A stretch of 21,093 bases of DNA from Actinomycetes bacterium. Lineage in GTDB: Bacteria; Actinomycetota; Actinomycetes; Actinomycetales; Cellulomonadaceae. A model generated the notes under the pieces. That model was not told the DNA's origin. It was given only the letters and a program-made list of their open reading frames with translations, and made no database searches. Shown piece after piece: positions 1 to 6,859 of this stretch. Where the stretch lies: the NCBI GenBank assembly GCA_023388235.1, contig JAEWGQ010000091.1, positions 1 to 21,093 of the forward strand, written 5' to 3'. The translations under genes were made by a program, and so were the position numbers. Each line of letters begins with the position of its first letter. Position 1 is the stretch's first letter.

Positions 1-893
1 GCGAGCACCACCGCGTCCGCCCCGGCCGCGCCGATCTCCGCGAGGCGGGCGCGCACCTGCTCGGCCGTCCCGCACACCGCGAGGCGGTCCACCCAGGCGT
101 CCGGCAGCGCCGCGGCGAACGCGTGCCGGTCCGCCGCCGCCGCGCGGGCCGCGCGCAGCTCATCGGCGAACGGCAGCGGCGCGATGTGCACGTCCCAGTC
201 CGGCTCGCCCACCCACTCCAGGGCGGGCCGGACGGCGTCCCGGGCGACCGCCGGGTCGGCGTGCACGGCGGCGACGTCGTACGCCACGACCCGGTGCCCG
301 GGCGCGTCGCCGATGCGCTCGCGCGCGGCCCGCACGTACTCCGGGCCGGCGGGCTCCGCGAGCACCGTGCCGTCGGCGCACCGGCCCGCCACGGCGAGCG
401 ACTTCGGCCCGCGCACCCCCGCGAGCACGGGCGGCACCTGCGCCGGGGCGGACTCCAGCCGCACGTGGTCGAGGTGGACGGAGCGGCCGTCCACCGTGAC
501 CTCCTCGCCGCGCAGCAGGGCGCGCAGCGCGGTCGCGTACTCCTCGAACGCCGTCAGCGGGCTCGACGGCCACGCGCCGACCTGCCGCATCCAGCCCGGC
601 ATGCCGTGCCCGATGCCGAGGTGCAGCCGGCCGGGGAAGAGCTCGGCGAGCGTCGCGGCCTCCATCGCGGCGAAGGCGACGTTGCGCGCCCCGACGGGCA
701 GGATGCCGACGCCGACCCGGATGCGCCCGGTCACCGCCAGCACGGCCGCGGCCTGCGCCGTCCCCCCGCGGAACCCCAGGTCCTCGACCACCCAGAGCTC
801 GTCGAACCCGAGCTCGTCGGCGCGGCGCGCGTACGGCAGGACCTGGTCGGCGGGCAGGTCGCGGGGCAGCAGGACTCCGGTGTCGGGACGCAT
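1..893 (-). CDS. LLM-class flavin/F420-dependent oxidoreductase (3' end outside window)
   Basis: A minus-strand reading frame is open from the ATG at 893 to the window edge (297 codons visible, no stop reached). The protein begins MRPDTGVLLPRDLPADQVLP and contains GIGHGMPGWMRQVG and a GILPVGARNVAFAAMEAATLA stretch, typical of bacterial luciferase-like (LLM) TIM-barrel oxidoreductases that use FMN or coenzyme F420. The last visible residues (EIGAAGADAVVLA) resemble the usual end of these proteins, so only a short piece is probably missing. The substrate cannot be told. The start has no Shine-Dalgarno sequence; a -10-like TAGAGT ends 6 nt before the ATG, suggesting a leaderless mRNA. The DUF1206 gene ends 25 nt upstream on the same strand, so read-through from it is also possible. 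Confidence 0.85.
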   Translation of the reverse strand, partial: MRPDTGVLLPRDLPADQVLPYARRADELGFDELWVVEDLGFRGGTAQAAAVLAVTGRIRVGVGILPVGARNVAFAAMEAATLAELFPGRLHLGIGHGMPGWMRQVGAWPSSPLTAFEEYATALRALLRGEEVTVDGRSVHLDHVRLESAPAQVPPVLAGVRGPKSLAVAGRCADGTVLAEPAGPEYVRAARERIGDAPGHRVVAYDVAAVHADPAVARDAVRPALEWVGEPDWDVHIAPLPFADELRAARAAAADRHAFAAALPDAWVDRLAVCGTAEQVRARLAEIGAAGADAVVL

Positions 894-905
894 GGCCCGA
901 CTCTA
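893..905 (-). promoter_or_regulatory. Candidate leaderless promoter (-10 TAGAGT) of the LLM oxidoreductase
   Basis: On the minus strand TAGAGT (905-900) is followed by six bases and then the ATG at 893, placing the expected transcription start at or next to the A of the start codon. No ribosome-binding site is present. This TANNNT-N6-ATG layout is the known signature of leaderless actinobacterial genes. No -35 element was identified. Confidence 0.5.
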
Positions 906-918
906 GGGGCGCCGCCGG

Positions 919-1692
919 TCAGACCCGGGCGTGCCGCGCGCGGCCGAAGGCGTACACCCCGTACGCCGCGAACCCGAGCGCCACCAGCGTCAGGAGCACC
1001 GGGCCGAACGGCAGCGCCGCGAGGGCGTGCAGCGCGGCGTCGAGACCCTGGGCCTTCTCCGGGTCGCTCTGCACCGCGGCGACCACCAGCAGCACGCCGA
1101 CCACCGCGAGCGCCGCGCCCTTGCCGACGTAGCCGACCCGGCCCGCCCGGCGCACCCACGGCGCCGGGCTGCTCTCCAGGTCCTCGAGGAACGTCTCCCG
1201 CCAGCCCTTCACCACGTGGTACCCGCCGACGACGACCACGCCGAGGCCCGCGGCGCCGACGAGCACCCGGCCGGGGCCGCTGCCCAGCAGGCCGGCGGTC
1301 GCACCGCCGGAGCCGCCGGACCCCGAGCCGCTCAGCACCGTGACGGTCGTCCCGGCGAGCACCGCGTACACGACGGCCTTCGCCCCGGCCTTCACGCGCT
1401 CGGACGCCTCGCCCCACGCGACGGCCTGCGCCACCTGCCACAGGGCCAGCAGCACGAACCCCACGAGCAGCACCCAGAGCAGCGCCTGACCCACGGGGTT
1501 GCCGGCGAGCTGCCGGAGCGCACCCTGCTGGTCCGCCTGCTCACCCCCGGACGTCCACGCGAGCTGCACGGTCACCCAGGCGAGCAGCAGGTGCAGCACG
1601 CCGCTCGCCGCGTACCCGAGGCGCGCACCCCGCTCCAGCAGGGGGTGGTCCCCCGCGCTCGCCGCGGCCGACTGCACGTGTCCGGTGGTCAT
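919..1692 (-). CDS. DUF1206 family integral membrane protein
   Basis: The 257-residue protein has six hydrophobic segments in three pairs, the layout of DUF1206 proteins, which consist of three repeats of a two-helix unit. Repeat starts are recognisable as ARLGYAASGVLHLLLAW near the N-terminus, a KAVVYAVLAG segment mid-protein, and GRVGYVGKGAALAVVGVL in the last third. A short Gly/Ser-rich linker (GSGSGGSGG) follows the middle helix. The family's function is unknown; location would be the cytoplasmic membrane. The ATG at 1692 lacks a Shine-Dalgarno sequence; a weak CACCCT (1704-1699) lies six bases before it, so a leaderless start is possible but less convincing than for the neighbour downstream. 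It starts 49 nt after the nrdG stop and is followed at 25 nt by the LLM gene. Confidence 0.85.
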   Translation of the reverse strand: MTTGHVQSAAASAGDHPLLERGARLGYAASGVLHLLLAWVTVQLAWTSGGEQADQQGALRQLAGNPVGQALLWVLLVGFVLLALWQVAQAVAWGEASERVKAGAKAVVYAVLAGTTVTVLSGSGSGGSGGATAGLLGSGPGRVLVGAAGLGVVVVGGYHVVKGWRETFLEDLESSPAPWVRRAGRVGYVGKGAALAVVGVLLVVAAVQSDPEKAQGLDAALHALAALPFGPVLLTLVALGFAAYGVYAFGRARHARV

Positions 1693-1741
1693 GCAGCGAG
1701 GGTGGCACCGGTCGCCCGGCGGCGCGCGCGGAGCGGCGGCG

Positions 1742-2359
1742 TCAGATCAGGGCGCGCCGGTCGACCTGCTCCGCGGCGTCCGCCTGCCGCAGCGCGCCGC
1801 GCCACGGGACCGCCCGGCCGGCCGCCAGGGACGCCGGCACGTCGAGCACCCGCTGGTTGCGCGAGCCCCGGAACGCCAGCGTGAGATCCCGCTGCGCCAG
1901 CTCGAACCGGCCGTCGACCAGCACGTCGAGCTCGGCGAGCAGGGCCGCCTTGTCGTCCTGCCCGGCACCGGCCTCGGCCAGCAGCTCCTCGAACGTGTAG
2001 CCGGTCCAGCACCACACGTCCTTGGCCCGCCCGTGCTCGGCCCGCAGGCGGCGCACGACGCGCAGGCACACGCCCGTGTTGAGGAACGGCTCGCCGCCGA
2101 GCAGGGACAGGCCCTGGACCGCCTCGTGCGCGAGGTCGGCGGCGACGCGGTCCGCGAGCGCCTCGTCGAACGGCTGCCCGTACCGGAACGACCAGGCGGC
2201 CTCGTTGAAGCAGCCGGCGCAGGCGAACGGGCAGCCGCTGACGTACAGGCTGCACCGCACGCCCTCCCCGTCCACCATGACGAACGGCTTGTAGTCGGCG
2301 ACGCGGTCCTGGCTGAGCGCCGCCGCCCGCCACTGGCCGGGCCGCGGGTCCCGGGCCAT
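1742..2359 (-). CDS. nrdG: Anaerobic ribonucleoside-triphosphate reductase activating protein (radical SAM)
   Basis: This 205-residue protein is the activase that uses S-adenosylmethionine and a [4Fe-4S] cluster to put the glycyl radical on NrdD under anaerobic conditions. The cluster-binding CxxxCxxC motif is C43-P-F-A-C47-A-G-C50, preceded by a VDGEGVRCSLYVSG segment. A GGEPFLN motif (the GGE SAM-binding element) follows, then a WTGYTFEEL segment typical of NrdG. The length is in the upper range for the family. Its ATG (2359-2357) shares one base with the TGA of nrdD (TGATG) and has no separate Shine-Dalgarno sequence, so translation probably depends on reinitiation after nrdD, keeping the two proteins in ratio. 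Confidence 0.95.
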   Translation of the reverse strand: MARDPRPGQWRAAALSQDRVADYKPFVMVDGEGVRCSLYVSGCPFACAGCFNEAAWSFRYGQPFDEALADRVAADLAHEAVQGLSLLGGEPFLNTGVCLRVVRRLRAEHGRAKDVWCWTGYTFEELLAEAGAGQDDKAALLAELDVLVDGRFELAQRDLTLAFRGSRNQRVLDVPASLAAGRAVPWRGALRQADAAEQVDRRALI

Positions 2360-4587
2360 CAGCTCGCGTCGGCGGGCACCGACCCCGTGCTGCCCGCCAG
2401 GTGCTTCACGCGCGAGGAGATCTCGACGTGCCGGCCGTGCACCATCGGCCGCTGCTGCGGGTTGCCGAGGTAGCCGCACGTCCGCTTGACGACGTCGCAG
2501 GTGCGCGGGTCGGCGTTCCCGCAGCCGGGGCAGGCGAACCCGCGCTCGGTGGGCGTGAAGTCGCCGGAGAACCCGCACTCCAGGCAGTGGTCGATCGGGG
2601 TGTTCGTGCCGAGGTAGCCGACCCGGTCGTACGCGTAGTCCCAGACCGCCTCGAGCGCCTTCGGGTTCTGCTGCAGCACCGGGTACTCGCAGTAGTGGAT
2701 GAACCCGCCCGAGGCGTACTGCGGGTAGTCCCGCTCGAAGTCGAGCTTCTCGAACGGCGTGGGGGCCTTGCGCACGTCGTAGTGGAACGAGTTCGTGTAG
2801 TAGTCCTTGTCGGTGATGTCGGGCACCGAGCCGAACTTCTTCTTGTCGAGGCGGCAGAACCGGTCGGTCAGCGACTCGGACGGCGTGGAGTACACCGAGA
2901 ACTGGTAGCCGTGCGCGGCGGTCCACTCCTTCGCGCGGGTGGCGAGCGTGCGCAGCACCCGCAGCGTGAACTCCTTCGCCTCCGGGTCCTGCTCCCACGC
3001 ACCGCCGAAGAACGCCGCGGCGGCCTCGTACAGCCCGATGTACCCGAGCGAGACGGTCGCGCGGCCGTCGCGGAACAGCGCGTCGACGTCGTCGTCCGGC
3101 GCGAGCCGCTTCCCGAACGCGCCGTGCACGTACAGGATCGGCGCGTTCGCCGGCACGGCCTCCTTGCAGCGCTCGACCCGGTACACCAGCGCGTCGTGCA
3201 CGGTCTCGAGCCGCTGCTCGAGCAGCGCCCAGAACGCGTCGAGGTCCCCGCGGGTCTCCAGCGCGATGCGCGGGACGTTGAGGGTGACGACCCCGAGGTT
3301 CATCCGGCCCTCGACGACGTCGTTCCCGTCCTCGTCCGACCAGCCCTGCAGGAACGACCGGCAACCCATCGGCACCTTGAACGAGCCGGTGATCTCGACG
3401 ATCTTGTCGTAGCTCAGGATGTCCGGGTACATGCGCTTGGTGGCGCACTCCACGGCCAGGGTCTTGATGTCGTAGTTCGGGTCCTCCGGGCGCAGGTTGA
3501 CGCCCCGGCGCAGCGTGAAGATGAGCTTCGGGAAGATCGCGGTCCGCCGCTCCTTGCCCAGCCCGAGGATGCGGATCTGCAGGATGGCGCGCTGGATCTC
3601 GCGCTCGAACCAGCCGGTGCCGAGGCCGAACCCGACCGACGTGAACGGCGTCTGCCCGTTCGACGTGAACAGGGTGTTGATCTCGTACTCGAGGCTCTGC
3701 ATCGCGTCGTAGATGTCCTTGCGGGTCTTCTCCTCCGCGAAGGCCCGGCGCCGCTCGGGGTCGTCGATCCACCGCTCGGCGTCCGCGAGGTGCTTGGCGA
3801 AGTTGCGCTCCGCGTACGGGGCGAGCAGCTCGTCGATGCGGTTGACGGAGCAGCCGCCGTACTGGCTGGACGAGACGTTGGCGATGATCTGCGAGATCTG
3901 CGCGGTCGCGGTCTGGATGGAGCGCGGCGGGTCGACCTGGGCGTTCCCGATCCGGAAGCCCTCGGACAGCATCGTCCGGAAGTCGATGAGGCAGCAGTTC
4001 GTCATCGGGGCGTACGGGTGGTAGTCGAGGTCGTGGTAGTGGATGTCGCCCTTGGCGTGGGCGTTCGCGACGTGCGGGGGGAGCATGCGCAGGCCGATGG
4101 CCTTGCCGACGGCGCCGGCCGTGAGGTCGCGCTGGGTGTTGAAGACGTCGGCGTCCTTGTTGGCGTTCTCGTGCACGACCGACTGGTCCTTGCCGACGAG
4201 CTGGCCGATCGAGTGGTTGACGTCCAGCGCCTTGGACCGGGCCATGTCCCGCTGCACGCGGTAGTCGATGTAGACCCGCGCGACGTCGTACTGGTGGGAC
4301 TCGAGCAGCGTGTGCTCGACGACGTTCTGGATCTCGTAGATCTTCACCTCGCCGTCGAACCGCGAGGTGAGCTCGCCGACGACCTGCTCGACGAGGTCGT
4401 CCAGCATGAGCTCGTGCAGGGCGCCGAGCTCGCCGTGCACCTCGACGAACGCCTTGGCGACGGCGGCGCGGATGCGGGACGGGTCGAACGGGAGGGCCCG
4501 GCCGTCGCGCTTGCGGACGGTCAGCGCCGCCTCCTGCAGGGTGAGCCCCACCGGCTGCCCGGTCCCGTCCAGCTCGATCGTGCTCAT
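2359..4587 (-). CDS. nrdD: Anaerobic (class III) ribonucleoside-triphosphate reductase
   Basis: The 742-residue protein reduces ribonucleotides to deoxyribonucleotides without oxygen, using a glycyl radical. An ATP-cone allosteric domain (start VRKRDGRALPFDPSRIR) occupies roughly residues 24-115. The catalytic barrel contains SSQYGGCSVNRIDE and MGCRSFLQGW, which carry conserved cysteines. The C-terminus has the zinc-binding CLEC...CPGC pairs and the glycyl radical site RTCGYLG, with Gly705. I chose the ATG at 4587, not the longer frame beginning at 4638, because GAGGGGAG lies 8 nt upstream and the family N-terminus starts there. The longer version would also run into the NrdR operator. nrdG follows with a one-base overlap. 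Confidence 0.96.
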   Translation of the reverse strand: MSTIELDGTGQPVGLTLQEAALTVRKRDGRALPFDPSRIRAAVAKAFVEVHGELGALHELMLDDLVEQVVGELTSRFDGEVKIYEIQNVVEHTLLESHQYDVARVYIDYRVQRDMARSKALDVNHSIGQLVGKDQSVVHENANKDADVFNTQRDLTAGAVGKAIGLRMLPPHVANAHAKGDIHYHDLDYHPYAPMTNCCLIDFRTMLSEGFRIGNAQVDPPRSIQTATAQISQIIANVSSSQYGGCSVNRIDELLAPYAERNFAKHLADAERWIDDPERRRAFAEEKTRKDIYDAMQSLEYEINTLFTSNGQTPFTSVGFGLGTGWFEREIQRAILQIRILGLGKERRTAIFPKLIFTLRRGVNLRPEDPNYDIKTLAVECATKRMYPDILSYDKIVEITGSFKVPMGCRSFLQGWSDEDGNDVVEGRMNLGVVTLNVPRIALETRGDLDAFWALLEQRLETVHDALVYRVERCKEAVPANAPILYVHGAFGKRLAPDDDVDALFRDGRATVSLGYIGLYEAAAAFFGGAWEQDPEAKEFTLRVLRTLATRAKEWTAAHGYQFSVYSTPSESLTDRFCRLDKKKFGSVPDITDKDYYTNSFHYDVRKAPTPFEKLDFERDYPQYASGGFIHYCEYPVLQQNPKALEAVWDYAYDRVGYLGTNTPIDHCLECGFSGDFTPTERGFACPGCGNADPRTCDVVKRTCGYLGNPQQRPMVHGRHVEISSRVKHLAGSTGSVPADAS

Positions 4588-4615
4588 CCGCGCCGCTCCC
4601 CTCAGGCCCACCGTC

Positions 4616-4663
4616 GCACAACATCTAGTGCGAATCACAGCGGTGCAACACTAGATCTGGGGG
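4616..4663. promoter_or_regulatory. Tandem NrdR boxes in the nrdD upstream region
   Basis: Two 16-bp sites match the NrdR consensus acaCwAtATaTwGtgt. Site 1 (4616-4631) reads gcaCAACATCTAGtgc. Site 2 (4648-4663) reads acaCTAGATCTGGggg. They start 32 bp apart, about three helical turns, the spacing at which NrdR is known to bind pairs of boxes as an oligomer. On the minus strand a weak promoter could sit among them, with TTGCAC (4649-4644) and a TAGATG-like -10 (4627-4622), so bound NrdR would block nrdD. The boxes lie 29 nt upstream of the nrdD start. The divergent epimerase starts 142 nt away and is less likely to be controlled. Confidence 0.85.
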
Positions 4664-4794
4664 TCGATCCCGGTTGGGCCCTAGGTCCCGTGCGTCGGCC
4701 GCCGCCCTGGTCGCGCGGGCGGTCAGCGATCGACTCCCCGGCGCGTCGCGCGGCGTGTCGCGGGAGGCGGCGAGGCAGGCGCGCGCGGCGACGT

Positions 4795-4806
4795 TACCGT
4801 GCGGCA
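4795..4806 (+). promoter_or_regulatory. Candidate leaderless promoter (-10 TACCGT) of the epimerase gene
   Basis: TACCGT (4795-4800) is followed by five bases and the ATG at 4806, with no Shine-Dalgarno sequence next to the start. The arrangement fits a leaderless transcript starting at or very near the start codon. Between the NrdR boxes and this element (4664-4794) I see no other convincing signal. Confidence 0.45.
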
Positions 4807-5795
4807 TGGCCCTTCGCGTCCTCCTCGTCGGCGGCACCGGCGTCATCAGCTCCGCGTGCACCCGCCTGGCCGTCGAGCGCGGCCTCGACGTCACCCTCCT
4901 CAACCGCGGGTCGGCGCCCGCCCGGCCCGTCCCGGACGGCGTGGAGACGCTGCACGCGGACGTCCGCGACCCCGCCTCGGTGCGCGCCGCGCTCGGCGAC
5001 CGGGAGTTCGACGCCGTCGTGGACTGGGTCGCGTTCACGCCGCGGCACGTCGCGACCGACGTCGAGCTGTTCACCGGCCGGACGGGCCAGTACGTGTTCA
5101 TCAGCTCGGCGTCGGCGTACCAGACGCCGCCGGAGCGGCTGCCGGTCACCGAGTCCACGCCGCTGCGCAACCCGTACTGGCAGTACTCGCGGGACAAGAT
5201 CGCCTGCGAGGACGTGCTGCTGCGCGCGTACCGGGACTCGGGGTTCCCCGTCACGGTCGTGCGCCCCTCGCACACCTACGACCGCACCTCCGTCCCCCTG
5301 GACGGCGGCTGGACCGCAGTGGAGCGGATGCGCCAGGGCCGGGAGGTCGTGGTGCACGGCGACGGCACCTCGCTGTGGACGCTCACCCACCACGAGGACT
5401 TCGCCCGGGGGTTCGTGCCGCTGCTCGGGCACCCGCGCACGCTCGGCGAGGCGTTCCACATCACCTCCGACGACGTGCTGACCTGGAACCAGGTGGTCCG
5501 GGCGCTCGCCGCGGCCGCGGGCGTGGAGCCGCGCGTCGTGCACGTGCCGTCGGACGCGATCGCCGCTGCGGACCCCGAGTGGGGCGCCGGCCTGCTCGGC
5601 GACAAGGCGCACTCGATGGTGTTCGACACCGCCAAGCTGCGGGCCCTGGTCCCGGACTTCCGGACGACCGTGACGTTCGAGGAGGGCGCGCGCCAGATCG
5701 TGGCCTGGCACGACGAGGACCCGGCCCGGCGCGTGGTGGACGCGCGCCTCGACGCGGTGATGGACGACCTGGTGGCGCGGTTCCGCGTGCGCTGA
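4806..5795 (+). CDS. NAD-dependent epimerase/dehydratase (extended SDR superfamily)
   Basis: The 329-residue protein has an N-terminal Rossmann nucleotide-binding fold, with the glycine motif GGTGVIS at residues 9-15 after strand MALRVLLV, and a downstream TLLNRG that ends the second strand. The SDR catalytic pair appears as Y127-S-R-D-K131, and FISSASAYQT supplies the conserved serine. The VRPSHTYD segment is typical of extended SDRs acting on sugar nucleotides or similar substrates. The last glycine of GxxGxxG is a serine here, a variant seen in the branch that includes chloroplast CSP41-like proteins. The exact substrate is unknown. The start at 4806 was preferred over an upstream in-frame codon at 4674 because the Rossmann fold begins there. 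A glycosyltransferase follows after 103 nt, which loosely suggests a sugar or envelope role. Confidence 0.85.
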   Translation: MALRVLLVGGTGVISSACTRLAVERGLDVTLLNRGSAPARPVPDGVETLHADVRDPASVRAALGDREFDAVVDWVAFTPRHVATDVELFTGRTGQYVFISSASAYQTPPERLPVTESTPLRNPYWQYSRDKIACEDVLLRAYRDSGFPVTVVRPSHTYDRTSVPLDGGWTAVERMRQGREVVVHGDGTSLWTLTHHEDFARGFVPLLGHPRTLGEAFHITSDDVLTWNQVVRALAAAAGVEPRVVHVPSDAIAAADPEWGAGLLGDKAHSMVFDTAKLRALVPDFRTTVTFEEGARQIVAWHDEDPARRVVDARLDAVMDDLVARFRVR

Positions 5796-5828
5796 GGCGC
5801 ACCCTGGGCGGCGGGTGTCGGCGTGTCC

Positions 5829-5847
5829 TACGATTCGGGACGAATCG
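5829..5847 (+). promoter_or_regulatory. Candidate promoter with overlapping palindrome upstream of the glycosyltransferase
   Basis: TACGAT (5829-5834) is a plausible -10 element. It overlaps a perfect inverted repeat CGATTCG-GGA-CGAATCG (5831-5847) that would cover the -10 and the expected start point near 5841. This position suits a repressor operator, though the repeat could also act as an RNA hairpin at the 5' end. No good -35 is visible. The leader to the ATG would be about 58 nt. Confidence 0.4.
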
Positions 5848-5898
5848 CCACATATCGGACCCCGCCCGGCGGCCCGGTCCCGCGCCGAGAGGTGTCCG

Positions 5899-6855
5899 AT
5901 GAGCCGAGCCCGCACCACGCACGTCCCCGAGGTGTCCGTCGGCGTCCCCGTCTACAACGGCGCCCTGTTCCTCGAGGAGGCCCTGACCGCCCTGCGCGAC
6001 CAGGACCTCGAGGACATCGAGGTGATCGTGTCCGACAACGGCTCCACCGACGACACCGTCGCGATCGCCCGGGCGTTCGTCGACGCCGACCCGCGGTTCC
6101 GGCTCGTGCGGTCCGCCGTCAACCAGGGCGTCGCCCGGAACTTCAACCGCACCCTGGCGCTGGCCCGCGCCCCGCTGTTCATGTGGCACGCCGCCGACGA
6201 CCGGGTCGGCCCCGGGCACCTCGTCGCGTGCCGGGACGCCCTGCGGGCGCACCCCCGGTCCGACATCGCGTTCCCGCACGTCGAGCTCATCGACGCGGCC
6301 GGCGAGCGCGTCGGGCGGATGGACGACGAGGGCCTGACCTTCGCCGGCCTCTCGCCGTCCGCCCGCGTCGACGTGCTGCTGCGCCGCTCCGTCTACCAGT
6401 CGATCGCGTGGGGCGGGGTGCACCGGACGGCGGCCCTGCGGGCGCTCGGCGGCCACCCCCGGTTCTTCGGGGGCGACATCGTGCTGGCCATCCGGTCCGC
6501 CCTGCGCGGCGAGTGGGTCGTCGTCCCCGGGACGCACTTCTCCTGCCGCCGGCACGACAACCAGAACAGCAAGGCGGTCGGCGCCGACCCCACCGTGCAG
6601 GTCCGCAGCTACGACCCCGCGTTCCGCCGGCCGGTCGCGTTCCCGCAGTGGTACCTGACGTACCGGATGCTGACCGAGGCCGCCGCCGCGCCGCTGCCCG
6701 TCACCGAGCGCGTGCGGGCCACCGGCGCCGTGGTCCGCCGGTGGGTCGTCCCCGAGTGGCGGATGCTCCCGTACGACGTGAAGCGGAACCTCATCCGGCT
6801 GCGCACCGGCACCTACCGCGGCGCGTTCTCGTCGTCGTCGGGGTACTGGGTCTAG
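5899..6855 (+). CDS. Family 2 glycosyltransferase (GT-A fold)
   Basis: The 318-residue protein begins with PEVSVGVPVYNGALFLEEAL, the GT2 nucleotide-sugar-binding start. It then has SDNGSTDDT around residues 45-53 and an acidic metal-binding pair D100-D101 in HAADDRVGPGH, the DxD-equivalent position. A WGGVHRTAALRALGG segment and a RRHDNQNSK segment follow, as in polysaccharide and teichoic-acid-type GT2 enzymes. No membrane helix is evident, so it should act on the inner face of the membrane. The donor and acceptor cannot be deduced. The start at 5899 has GAGAGGTG 4 nt upstream; the in-frame start at 5815 would add an atypical extension crossing the promoter candidate. The stop is 4 nt from the stop of the convergent YhgE/Pip gene. 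Confidence 0.88.
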   Translation: MSRARTTHVPEVSVGVPVYNGALFLEEALTALRDQDLEDIEVIVSDNGSTDDTVAIARAFVDADPRFRLVRSAVNQGVARNFNRTLALARAPLFMWHAADDRVGPGHLVACRDALRAHPRSDIAFPHVELIDAAGERVGRMDDEGLTFAGLSPSARVDVLLRRSVYQSIAWGGVHRTAALRALGGHPRFFGGDIVLAIRSALRGEWVVVPGTHFSCRRHDNQNSKAVGADPTVQVRSYDPAFRRPVAFPQWYLTYRMLTEAAAAPLPVTERVRATGAVVRRWVVPEWRMLPYDVKRNLIRLRTGTYRGAFSSSSGYWV

Positions 6856-6859
6856 GCCG

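Noticed and set aside
4588..4638. Longer NrdD starting at 4638
   Set aside because: The extra 17 residues are coded across the first NrdR box and have no ribosome-binding site; ATG 4587 has GAGGGGAG upstream.
2401..5481. Plus-strand reading frame of over 1,000 codons opposite nrdD
   Set aside because: It is a GC-driven shadow of nrdD with an Arg/Val/Leu/Asp-biased composition and no recognisable domain; nrdD and nrdG on the other strand have full motifs.
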